Source: Cercophora sp. LCS_1 (lineage: Eukaryota; Ascomycota; Sordariomycetes; Sordariales; Lasiosphaeriaceae). From it: a stretch of DNA of 64,000 bases. Both the position numbers and the translations under genes were made by a program. Location of the stretch: the NCBI GenBank assembly GCA_036250225.1, contig JAPZLL010000006.1, positions 1,178,001-1,242,000 of the forward strand. Direction: 5' to 3'. This document shows, piece by piece, positions 22,528 to 32,936 of the stretch; within the stretch, counting starts at the first letter, position 1, and each line of letters starts with the position of its first letter. The notes beneath the pieces are model-generated. The model was not told where the DNA came from. It worked only from the letters and a program-made list of their open reading frames with translations, and did not search any database.

Positions 22528-24107
22528 ATGCTTGTAGGTTCCTCCTCATCCTCAGCGCACCCCACGCGCGCCTCGTTCCATATGCCAAATCTCGCGCTGG
22601 ATGCTGACTGCGCGACATAGGTCCAGTCTGCGCTCCTCGCCCTGGGCGCAAGCCTGGTGTCTGCTGTCCCGATCTTGGAGGCGAAGGACAACTACTTCTG
22701 GAATCCCAAGACCGGAAACCGTTTCCAGATCGTTGGTGTTGCATACCAGCCCGGCGGTTCCGCCGGTTACACCGCCGACACGCCCGACGCCCTCAACGAT
22801 CCCGAGGTCTGCCTGCGCGACGCGGCCATCCTCCAGGTTCTCGGCGTCAACGCCATTCGCGTTTACAACCTGAACCCGGACCAGAACCACGATGCATGCG
22901 CCAGCATCTTCAACGCTGCTGGCATGTACATGTTGCTCGACGTGAATTCGCCCCTGGTCGGCGAGAGTCTGACCAGCCACAATCCATGGGAGTCGTACTA
23001 CGCTTCGTATCTGAACCGTACCTTCGCCATTGTCGAGGCTTTCAAGAACTATCCCAACACTCTAGCGTTCTTCTCCGGCAACGAGGTTATGAACAACGAG
23101 GAGACCGGTGCTACCGTTCCGCCCTACGCGAGGGCCATGACCCGCGACCTGAAGAACTATGTGGCCAACCACTGCGACCGCAAGATCCCCGTTGGCTACT
23201 CAGCCGCCGATGTCCGTGATATCCTCTGGGACTCCTTCCAGTACTTCCAGTGCGCCGCTAAGGGCGACAAGAGTGACCCGAGCTACGCTGATCTCTTCGC
23301 GCTGAACTCGTATTCGTGGTGTGGCGAGAGCTCCTACACTGAGTCTGGCTTCGACCAGCTCACGGCTGGCTTCAAGGATAGCTCCGTCCCCGTTTTCTTC
23401 TCCGAATACGGCTGCAACACCCCCTCGCCTCGCATCTTTACTGAAGTTGGTGCCATTTACGGCAACGAGATGATGGAGGTGTTCTCCGGCGGCGTCGTCT
23501 ACGAGTACACTCAGGAAGCAAACAACTACGGCCTTGTTAACATTTCTGCCGACGGTTCCATCACCCTGCGCACCGACTACTATGATCTCAAGGGCCAGTT
23601 CGCAAAGCTCGACTACAAGAAGGTCCAGGGCTCCAAGCCTCCTAGCGGACCTGCTCCCAAGCCACCCGTTTGCGAGTCTAAGCTTATTACCACCAAGGGC
23701 TTCAACAGCAACTTTACCCTCCCTGTCCTCCCTCCTGATGCTCCCGAGATCATTAAGGAGGGTGTCAGCCCCAAGCCGTCGGGCAAGCTCATCTCTGTTT
23801 CCAACTGGACTCCCAAGTACACCATTCGTAACAGCGATGGTAGCGAGATCAAGAGCCTCAGCGTGAAGCAGCTTGCGGATGACCAGACCAACGGTATGTC
23901 TTGCCATTGTTGCTTTGAAAGACGCAGACTAACAAAGATACAGAGCCCGGCCTTAATGATGCTGATCTCACCGCCCCCACCGGGACCACCACCGGCGGCG
24001 GTGCCAGTTCTCCCTCGCCTTCCAGCAAGAACGCCGCTGGCAAGTCTGTGATCGTCAGCCTTCCCGTGGCCCTCGGTGCCCTTGCGCTCGTGGCTGGCCT
24101 CATGTAG
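22528..24107 (+). CDS. gel: GPI-anchored 1,3-beta-glucanosyltransferase (GH72, Gel/Gas family)
   Basis: Three exons: 22528-22533 (codes only M-L), 22621-23893 and 23944-24107, giving 480 aa. The join across the first intron restores a signal peptide, MLVQSALLALGASLVSAVP, which confirms the six-base first exon. The GH72 domain has both catalytic glutamates: SGNEVMNN (E157) and FFSEYGCN (E264). Other family blocks are GVAYQPGG and GVNAIRVYNLNPDQNHDAC. The C-terminus has a Ser/Gly-rich stretch and ends in a hydrophobic segment (VIVSLPVALGALALVAGLM), the usual GPI-attachment signal. There is no CBM43 (X8) Cys-rich module, so it belongs to the shorter Gel1-like group. The enzyme cuts and re-joins beta-1,3-glucan chains at the plasma membrane and wall. 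Confidence 0.95.
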
Positions 24108-24874
24108 ATCTAGCCTCGACCAACAGCCGTGCTCGCCCGCCGAGCTCTACCCAGCTTTACTGTTTGACATGGAAGTTGGGTAATCCTAGCGTAGGCTTTC
24201 ATCGGAAACGAAGGGAGGATAATGGACAAGGTAGATAAAGTGTCAGACTTGAAGAATACCCGTACATTATTCGTTTGGCCTTGGTGGTTTTTTTGTCTTG
24301 CGGTGATTTCATATGTATGATACCAACTGCTTGTTTCTTGTACGTACTTTGGTGCTAGAGGATAGACCTCTTGGTGGTTTTGGGGCGGGCGGGTAATGCT
24401 GTCAAGAGAATAGCCAGTCAGAAGTTTAATCGGATGCTACGTGTGGTTGGTGTCCTTGCTAGGTGCTTGTGTCCGTGATAGCCTCAGCGGTGCCGAGTCA
24501 ATAGTTCTCGGGCATGTCTTGCACAACCCAACTATGCGATACAATGACGACGGCGGCTCCTCTGTGCCCAGGCAGCTCCAGGCAGCTTCAGCAATTGACT
24601 GTTAGGTTATGCTACAAAAGTAACAGACAAGGCTCACAAACCAACAACATACACGTATTTCGGTCAGTCTAAGCTACCTTGACGAATCCTCATTACTACA
24701 TCATCGAGGCATATTCTTCTCTTCGTGACCCAACTCTATCCGGTGCAGCCCGCCCAAAAGTGCCATCTTTCCCGCCCGAGCCATTGCGCCCCGCCTTTTG
24801 TATATGATTAAAATTGCCCGGAGACGAATTGCCCGCACCAAATCAACAACTTTTCATTGTTTTACCTAAGTCCC
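24108..24874. other. Convergent 3' intergenic region
   Basis: 767 bp between the 3' ends of the GH72 gene and acl2. Holds both 3' UTRs. Nothing else seen. Confidence 0.4.
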
Positions 24875-26873
24875 CTAAGCCTTGAACTCCTCAATCCCGC
24901 TCTCCTCCCACTTGCCAGGGACGAGAGCCAGCGGCACGATACCGCTGACGTGCATCTCGGGGCCGAAGATCTTGGCATTGAGACCGAGCTCCTGTGTGGC
25001 AGCCTTCATGTTCTTGAGGCCCTCCTGGTAGTTGGGGCCGGCACGACGGACCCAGATCTGCACGTTGTGCTCGTTAAGGGAAGTGGCATACTCCCGCAGA
25101 GCCTTGATGACGCCCTTGAAGGTGCTGGCAACGTTGGTGAAGTTGGCGATACCACCACCAATGAAGAGGACCTTGCCCTTGTCGCTGACCGGGGCGCGGA
25201 GCATGAGGTCGAGAACGGTGCGGGCGTAGTGGTAGGTCTGGGACTCGGTGGGAGCACCCGAGTACTCGCCGTAGTTGGCGAGCTCGTCGGCGAAGCCGGC
25301 CGAGGCAATGGCGTCAGCGTAGACGACCGAGGCACCACCACCGGCGACGAGAGTCCAGATCCTGCCGTTGGGGTTCAAGACGGTAAGCTTCAAGGAGGCA
25401 CCAGTCTTGGCGTCAAGCTCAGCGATGTAAGCTTCCTCCTTGGTGAGCTCACGGCCGAAAGGAGCAGGGAACTCGATCGGCGGGCCGGCATCGATGTTGA
25501 TGGTCCCGTTGGAGGTCGCCGGAGCAGCGATGCCCAGGTTGGCGGGTGATCGCGCAATAGCCCACTTCACACCGCACTCAAAGTCGGCAGTCTGATCGAG
25601 CTTGGCAGCAAGATCGAGGAAGTGCACTGATGCGGAGGTGGCATCCTCGTTGGGGATGACAACGAGAGGGTTGATCTCGAGATAGGTGAACTGGCAGTCA
25701 ACATAGACAGCGTAGAGACGGGTAACTGCAGTCAATAATTATTAGCCTCTGCGGTAGTTGCCGTGTTTGGGTCAAGCTTACTGAAGTCAACAAGGACGTT
25801 GTGGAGGCCCTTAGGAACCTTCTTCAGGAGACCAGCAGCGATCTCAGCATTCGAAGGGTACTCGGAGAGGTCGACGGGGATGAGAATCTTCTCAGCCTTG
25901 GCGTCGACATCGCCAACGTCAACACCACCCTCGTGGGTGAAGAGGATGTTGTCGCCCTATCGAAATGTCAGTCGGTTGATAAGCCGTTTGTAAATTCAAG
26001 ATAAGTGAGGGTTGATGAGCCACATCTGAGCGCCGACGGCTGTGCCATCATGTCTCAGCACTCTGGCCCACATCGAAATGCGGTTTAGCCTCCGTTCGCC
26101 CGTCGGCTCGGGAGGTTGACTGTTGCATCTTGCACAAATGCCGCCTCAATCGCCAATTTGCACAGCGGTTATTCTCGCTTTGTATAAAAGACGATGAAAC
26201 CCGCAGCACAGGGCACTTTTGTTTTCTTTTTTTTCCTTTGCATGAGCACCGAGCTCACTTGTGCACGACCTCAATTCCGCGGATCGCATTATCGTTTCTG
26301 CGCTGGCAGATTGGGCGTCCTTGGATCAACTGTTCCAAGCTCATTCTGACCGACTCTCAAAGAAATCTCACAACTTACGTCGCGCACAGAGTTGATCTAC
26401 AAACTTGTCAGCCAAATGTTTTTGGTCACTAGCAGCATCTCCTCGGCACTTACGCAGATGTAGTACTCGGTGTTGGAAGGATGTGGCACGAAAGGCTCGA
26501 CGAGGAACGTCCGGAGGACACCCTCAGTGTGCTCAACCTTTTGAGGCTTGCCGGCGCGCTCAGCAACCCAAGCCTTGGCCTCGGCCCAGGTCTTGTTGAG
26601 GGCGAGGAGACCGCTCTTGCCTCTTCGCTTGATCAGCTGGTCGGGCTTCGCAACGAACTTGGCGCCCTGGTGGAGGAGCCAGGGATATGTGATCTCGGCC
26701 TGATCGAGAACGGCGTTGACGTCGGCGTCCTCGGGGAAGTAGAGAGACGCGAGTTTGGGGGGCGCGTTGTGCTTCGGTGTTGGGAGAGGGCTTGGCTTGA
26801 TGGTCGGAGCACGGGTCAGGTGGTAGTTGATGATGGCCTTGCCATCGGCCTCCGAAATGCTCTTCGCGGACAT
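24875..26873 (-). CDS. acl2: ATP-citrate lyase subunit 2 (N-terminal, CoA-ligase-like part)
   Basis: Four exons: 26873-26454, 26396-26379 (an 18-nt microexon), 25956-25782 and 25725-24875, giving 487 aa, the usual size of fungal subunit 2. The microexon codes INSVRD between YYIC and GDNILFTHEGGVDVGD; without it a conserved stretch is lost. The ATP-grasp/CoA-synthetase part includes VDCQFTYLEINPLVVIP. The citrate-binding part includes WTLVAGGGASVVYADAI and GKVLFIGGGIANFTNVA. With Acl1 it makes cytosolic acetyl-CoA and oxaloacetate from citrate, CoA and ATP, for lipid synthesis and histone acetylation. The third intron-like gap, after the microexon, is 422 bp, long for this genome. The gene is divergent from acl1, as is known for filamentous ascomycetes. 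Confidence 0.96.
26379..26396 (-). other. 18-nt microexon of acl2
   Basis: Flanked on minus by acceptor TTTGTAG and donor GTAAGTTG. Phase 0 on both sides. Codes six residues (INSVRD) that belong in the ATP-grasp region. The introns on either side are 57 and 422 bp. Confidence 0.9.
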
Positions 26874-28952
26874 CTTTACCGACCGGGTTTCAGTCCAGGT
26901 GAGAAAAAGCTCCTTTTATCTATCGGACCGGAAGCGCTCCTTGGTTGCTGCTGGAATAGGTCAGATAATGCTCAGATCTAGAAAATGATCACAAGGTGGT
27001 CATGGATGGATGGGGAAAGAGAGCCACTGAGAGAGCAAGTTGCGATCTCGGTGGCTTCGCGGTCTCCGGGAAGCTTTATGTGGTGGGTTCTGGGGCGGTG
27101 GGCTGTCCGTACCTTCGTTTGGATGAAATGAGGGGCAGCAGCAGTCGCAATGCGAAAAGTTTCGAGGGGCAGAACGCGTGCACGCGGGCAGATGGGAAGA
27201 CACCGAGATGGGGGATGGAATGGTGAATGGAAAGGAGGGAACACAGCGGGTGGACTCAGAGATGAGATGTCGGAATCCGAGAGGGGCCCTTTCGAGGAGA
27301 ATGGATCGATCGGCTTCCAGTCAAAAAAGTTCAGCCTCTGGCGAACCCTCAAGGGGCTGTAGCTTCACTTGGGTGTTGGGAAGGACCCAGAGAAAAAGGT
27401 ACCCGGTGTCCGCCCGCCAAAACCATTGGGGTTCCCAAGCGGGGCAGTTACGGGGGAAGCGGTCTGGCACGACAGGTACCAGTACTTCGGGCCTTTGCGT
27501 TTGGAATTGAGAGCTGCAGCGCCGCCCTCCCGCCCGGGCGCTGTCTGGCAAAACAGACCGCTCCGCAGTTGGACGTCTGGACTCCATGCTGCACGCCGTC
27601 CAGCCCCCGAGTGGTGGCCGAGACTGTCGCGTGCATCGCATCGTCGCATTGCCAGTAACCCAAAGCTCTCACGATGCGAGATCTCTATTCTGTCTTTTCA
27701 TGCCATGTTGGTGCCCGATTTCTCCTTCCCCTCCCAATGTTTAGCTGCTGGTCAGACGAGGACGGAACACGCGTTGGCGCAGCAGCGGCTTAGGTCACCC
27801 TGAGATTGCTACCACAACCCGTTCCCTTCCATCCCTCCACCATCCCTCCGTCAGCTCACAGACTGCGGAAGTGAATTGGGGATCGTCCGCCAGCGGTAAC
27901 CAGCAACGGCAAGGGCGAGGAATTCCAGTTCCGCCGTCGATAGTGTCGCATGTCGTTATCTGTCTTCCATGTGCTATCACGTTCCATTCATTTCTTCTGG
28001 GGCCGCCACGTTAGGCTTTAGGATTTGGGTACGCATGCCGCAGGTGAAGGTAGTGCCTTTCATCAATCCAACTGCGATGCCTCCTGCACAGGAGTGGGAA
28101 CTCGGCACCGGTCCGTCCTCTGGGGGCTGCATTGCCCTGAAAGTCAAATTCGAGAGGGTTCGCAGCGCCCCGGACCGCCTCGATGCCGTCCGACGGCATG
28201 TGTATGCTTCACATATGCTTCTCCATATTGTTTCTTATGTCATACAAGGCTCGGCGCTTCGGTATTCTTAGGGCTGTGTTCCCATTCCTAGGGCATCGAG
28301 CGCCGGATGTGTCGCCGTGTGGGAGGATTGCAATGTTCATTTTTGGGACACCAGACAGGATCGGACGGAAAAGATGGTGGAATGCTCGTCCCAGGTACCG
28401 GTACCTCGGGCGCCAAGGCGAGGTGGGGTTGCCCGGCGCTGACAGCGGAGAAAAGTCAACATGGCTCGAATTGGTGAAAGTCCGCTAGGCGATCGGGCAG
28501 GGGTCCAAAAAAGAGTTGGGGAGCTTTTTCCGTCTTGTTGGATGTTGACTGGCTGCTGGCCCAATGAGTGGCCCGCAAGATTCTTGGGAATTCCAGCAGA
28601 TGGCGGAGGTGCGTTGACTTTGCCCAGGTCCCCTTCACCAGCCTAGCATCCACTGAATCTTTTGACTGCGGAGCTCGTGCCGAACCTCGCACCCACCCAC
28701 CGCCGCCGCACCCCTCGACTTCTCGTTCACTCGTAGCCCTGGTCTGGTGCTCCCCGACCAAAATAGAAGGGCGACACCTCCGAACAAAAAACCTCCCCCC
28801 GACAACACTCCACCACCACCCTCTCCCCTCCTTCGCCATACCAACTTTGCCTTTTCTCCCCAGCTCAACTTCTTTTGAGTCGCGATTTCTCGCTTGCCCC
28901 TCCTTGACAGAAACACCACCTTTCTGGCCAGACAAAGGTCGCATCCCTCACA
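26874..28952. promoter_or_regulatory. Shared divergent promoter of acl2 and acl1
   Basis: 2,079 bp between the two start codons. A perfect 14-bp palindrome (AGGTACCGGTACCT) lies at 28393-28406. CCAAT-type boxes appear near 27424 (as ATTGG) and near 28560. The 250 bases before acl1 are strongly C/T-rich. No gene is supported inside. Co-regulation of the two subunits from this region is the expected role. Confidence 0.6.
28393..28406. promoter_or_regulatory. 14-bp perfect palindrome in the acl promoter
   Basis: AGGTACCGGTACCT reads the same on both strands. GGTACC is also present at about 27406 and 27475 in the same intergenic region. A dimeric regulator site is possible. No factor is known to me for this motif. 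Confidence 0.4.
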
Positions 28953-30990
28953 ATGAGCTCCAACGGAGTCAATGGCGCCGCCGGCGGTCTTTCGGCGAAC
29001 GATAACATCACCCGCTTCGCTGCTCCCAGCCGGCCACTGAGCCCGCTTCCCGCCCACGCTCTCTTCAATGACAAGACGAGATGCTTCGTTTACGGTCTTC
29101 AGCCCCGCGCCGTGCAGGGCATGCTCGATTTCGACTTCATCTGCAAGCGGAAGACCCCTTCAGTCGCCGGCATCATCTACACATTCGGCGGCCAGTTCGT
29201 CAGCAAGATGTACTGGGGAACCAGCGAAACTCTGCTGCCCGTCTACCAGGAGGTTCCCAAGGCGATTGCCAAGCACCCCGACGTCGATGTTGTGGTCAAC
29301 TTTGCCTCGTCCCGCTCCGTCTACAGCTCCACGATGGAGCTCATGGAGTACCCCCAGATCAAGACGATTGCCATTATCGCCGAGGGTGTGCCTGAGCGTG
29401 TAAGTTGAACCCAGAGCTGGAGAGACGAAGCCCGAACTGACTTGCTTGCGTTTCCAGCGTGCCCGAGAAATCGCCCACGTCGCAAAGAAGAAGGGTGTTA
29501 CGATCATCGGCCCCGCCACGGTCGGTGGTATCAAGCCCGGCTGCTTCAAGATCGGCAACACTGGTGGTATGATGGACAACATCGTCGCCTCCAAGCTCTA
29601 CCGTAAGGGCTCCGTCGGCTATGTCTCCAAGTCCGGTGGCATGTCCAACGAGCTCAACAACATTATTGCTCAGACTACCGATGGTGTCTACGAGGGTGTT
29701 GCGATTGGTGGTGACAGGTATCCCGGAACCACATTCATCGACCATCTTCTGCGGTACCAGGCCGATCCGTCGTGCAAGATCCTCGTCCTCCTTGGTGAAG
29801 TCGGTGGTGTCGAGGAGTACAAGGTGATTGATGCCGTCAAGCAGGGCATCATTACTAAGCCCATTGTTGCATGGGCTATCGGCACTTGCGCCAGCATGTT
29901 CAAGACTGAGGTTCAGTTCGGTCACGCTGGTGCTTTCGCCAACTCGCAGCTCGAGACCGCTGCCATGAAGAACAAGAGCATGCGTGAGGCTGGTTTCTAC
30001 GTGCCCAACACCTTCGAGGACCTCCCCGACCTCCTCAAGGAGGTCTACCAGAAGCTCGTCAAGGCTGGCACCATCAAGCCCCAGCCCGAGCCCGTGGTTC
30101 CCAAGATCCCCATCGACTACTCGTGGGCCCAGGAACTCGGCCTCATCCGTAAGCCCGCTGCCTTCATCTCCACCATTTCCGATGATCGTGGCCAGGAGCT
30201 TCTGTATGCCGGCATGCCCATTTCGGACGTTTTCAGGGAGGATATCGGCATCGGCGGCGTCATGTCCCTGCTTTGGTTCCGTCGCCGTCTGCCCGACTAT
30301 GCCTCCAAGTTCCTCGAAATGGTGCTCATGCTTACTGCCGACCACGGTCCCGCCGTGTCCGGTGCCATGAACACCATCATCACCACCCGTGCCGGCAAGG
30401 ACCTGATCAGCGCTCTCGTCAGTGGCCTGCTTACCATCGGCTCGCGTTTCGGTGGTGCTCTGGATGGTGCCGCTGAGGAGTTCACCAAGGCCTTTGACAA
30501 GGGCCTCAGCCCTCGCGAGTTCGTCGACGGCATGCGCAAGGGCAACAAGCTCATCCCCGGCATTGGCCATCGTGTCAAGTCGAGGAACAACCCCGATCTC
30601 CGTGTCGAGCTTGTCAAGGAGTACGTCAAGGCCAAGTTCCCCAGCCACAAGCTGCTCGACTACGCTCTGGCCGTCGAGACCGTCACCACTTCCAAGAAGG
30701 ACAACCTCATCCTCAACGTTGACGGCTGCATTGCCGTCTGCTTCGTCGATCTCCTCCGAAACTGTGGTGCCTTCAGCCCCGAGGAGGCGGAGGACTACCT
30801 CGGCATGGGTGTCCTCAACGGTCTCTTCGTGCTTGGTCGCAGCATTGGTCTGATTGCCCATTACCTCGACCAGAAGAGACTGCGCACTGGCCTCTACCGC
30901 CACCCGTGGGATGATATCACCTACCTCCTTCCCAGCCTTCAGCAGTCGGGTCCTCCGGGCACTGAGGGCCGCGTGGAGGTGCAGATGTAA
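28953..30990 (+). CDS. acl1: ATP-citrate lyase subunit 1 (C-terminal, citrate-synthase-like part)
   Basis: Two exons, 28953-29399 and 29458-30990 (intron 58 bp, GTAAGT...TTCCAG), 659 aa, in the normal range for fungal subunit 1. Contains the CoA-binding part (GVTIIGPATVGGIKPGCFKI), the GHAGA motif whose histidine (about residue 305) is phosphorylated during catalysis, and the citrate-synthase-like lyase module (LTADHGPAVSGAMNTIITTR, GIGHRVKSRNNPDLRVE). The N-terminus MSSNGVNGAAGG lacks a presequence, so the enzyme is cytosolic. It works as a heteromer with Acl2, whose gene is divergent across a 2.1 kb spacer. Codon use is strongly biased to C-ending codons, which fits high expression. A 509-codon frame on the opposite strand is a shadow of this bias. 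Confidence 0.97.
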
Positions 30991-32030
30991 GGTGTTTTCT
31001 CAAAAGTTGGTTGGGCTGGGGACTTTAACGGCGCGTATATCCGGCGGTAGACAATGGGAATGAAAAGTGGGAGAGGGTCCCTTTCGGTCATCGTGAATGC
31101 AATGGTGATATGACTGTCACGCTGGTAGAGGTTGCTCGATTCACTGCGCGAGTGTAACACAATGATATAGATAGGAATGACGTAATTGAGAAATGGCAGT
31201 GATCTGGTTAGTACTTTACTTGTCCACTCCTTCGGTGCTTGGGTATCTTCAGATTTCCGATGATGCTGTGAGACTGTCAGTGGAAAGCATTTTCACTACG
31301 TGGCTGTGAGGAACCGTCCCGGTGTCTCTGTCGGCGCTCTGCGAATTGTTTCGAGGTCGTTGTCCAGTATTTCGAGCTTGTTTTCAACGCCTGGCGTGAC
31401 TGCATAGAGCTCTCCACGTTACGATATCCGTCTGGCGTTGAGCCAGTCTCTCCCGAGAACTTGCCGATTGCCATCGATAAGGTTGATTCATGGACAGGCG
31501 TTATCCATCACGCGGTGCGCTGATCGTTTACAAAGTGGCAGCTCATTTTTCTACGGATAGTAATTAAATAATTTCATTAAGCAATTAACACCCATAGTAC
31601 CTACACCACTTTCAAGAAACACACATTCTGGAAAATCACTTCCCTCGGGCTCTGAAGCCGTTACGGCACACAGAAAGCCGCACCCACGGCGGTTGGTCGC
31701 CAACCTGGCCCGTGCCACCCCAGCCGAGCATCACAGGCGGTCAACTGCGGCAGTATTTTTCTCAAGTTCCGACCTTCAAGGCCCGCGACAGGCTTGCTTG
31801 GCATCTTGATATACCCATACCCAAACCCATTCCCGCTCCCGCTCACGCTCACGCTCGCAATCAGGTACGTGACCAGCCCCCTCTTGTCCGAACCTAATTC
31901 TAACCTACCAAGACAAGCGTCCGTCCACACCCGGTTTAGCACCAGACCCCTTTCCAACCTCTCCCAACCTCTCCCATCCCAGATCTCTTTACCGAGGAAA
32001 ACAAGAGGAATACTAGAGGAGACGCACAAA
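30991..32030. other. Intergenic between acl1 and mitochondrial L30
   Basis: 1,040 bp. Holds the acl1 3' UTR and the mrpl33 promoter and leader. The leader has CGCTCA-type short repeats near 31,840 and a possible 5' UTR intron starting GTACGTGACC after 31864, with TTCTAAC as branch point. No gene supported. Confidence 0.45.
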
Positions 32031-32363
32031 ATGTCCTTCTTCCGCATAACGCTCCACCGCTCAGCAATTGGCCTCCCCGAACGAACACGCGGCGTCCTAG
32101 CAGCCCTCGGTCTCCGACGCAGGAACCAAGTCGTTTTCCACCCCGTCGAGGCGCAGTTCGCGGGTATGATTCTCAAGGTGAAAGAGCTGGTAAAGGTGGA
32201 GGAGGTGGAGCGGGCGTTGACGAAAGCCGAGGTGAAAGCGGAGAGGACGCCGGAGCCTGGGTTTTATCTTGAGCGGAGAGCAGCGGCTGCACAGGGGGGG
32301 GTGTTGAGGGAGGTGGCAAGGTTGAGGGAACAGGGGGGGGGACAGGAGGAGGTTAGGTTATAG
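32031..32363 (+). CDS. mrpl33: Mitochondrial large-subunit ribosomal protein uL30m
   Basis: Single exon, 110 aa. The start at 32031 gives MSFFRITLHRSAIGLPERTR, which matches the L30 beta-strand opening (ITLxRSxIGxP). Next come GVLAALGLRRRNQVVFHPV and AGMILKVKELVKVEEVE, the typical L30 end. Fungal and yeast MrpL33 also begin directly with the L30 fold, so this start is preferred over earlier in-frame codons. A basic, Gly-rich tail of about 35 residues follows the core and may be disordered. It acts in the mitochondrial 54S ribosomal subunit. Confidence 0.93.
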   Translation: MSFFRITLHRSAIGLPERTRGVLAALGLRRRNQVVFHPVEAQFAGMILKVKELVKVEEVERALTKAEVKAERTPEPGFYLERRAAAAQGGVLREVARLREQGGGQEEVRL

Positions 32364-32936
32364 AATGGAGGAGACGAGGAAGGGGTTGTGTGTATGATTT
32401 GTGTGCTGATAGACTTGGGGGAGAATAATTGCGAGTGAGGAGAGGGTGTGTATGTCATGACAATTGAACGACCTTCACAACACATGAACAGTTCAAGCGG
32501 ACAGTGGCTTTCAGTGAGTATCCCATTCCTCCAGGATAAGTATTCGCTAGAACATCCTCAGCGCCATAAGTTGCGCCATGATGCTATGATGATAAAGAAA
32601 CTACCTAAATCCAGTCTCATATGGACACATCTGAAGACTCCAATTGAGCCCAAGTTTCAAGCGCAAGCTACCTGGTACCATCCTAACGCCCTTTCCATTT
32701 TCGCTCCAAAGTTCAAGTAGCCCGTCTATCCGGGCCTTCCTGTTGATACGAGAGCTTCAATGACATGGTCGTCGTCTCGTTGGAATTCGAAATCGTGTGA
32801 CAGAGCTCTTCAGTAGCCGAGGCCGTGCGGTCCAAGCATACAGCTTCCTCCTAGTTGGTTCCATGTGCGGTAATCGGATGTTGGGATGTGCGACCTCATC
32901 CCTTACATCACTTCTCAGGATCATGGCTTGCGGATC
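32364..32936. other. Convergent 3' intergenic region
   Basis: 573 bp between the 3' ends of mrpl33 and eaf3. No further gene supported. Confidence 0.4.

Noticed and set aside
29374..30903. 509-codon open frame antisense to acl1
   Set aside because: It mirrors the strong codon bias of acl1 and gives a Val/Leu/Gly/Asp-rich sequence without any domain. A shadow frame.
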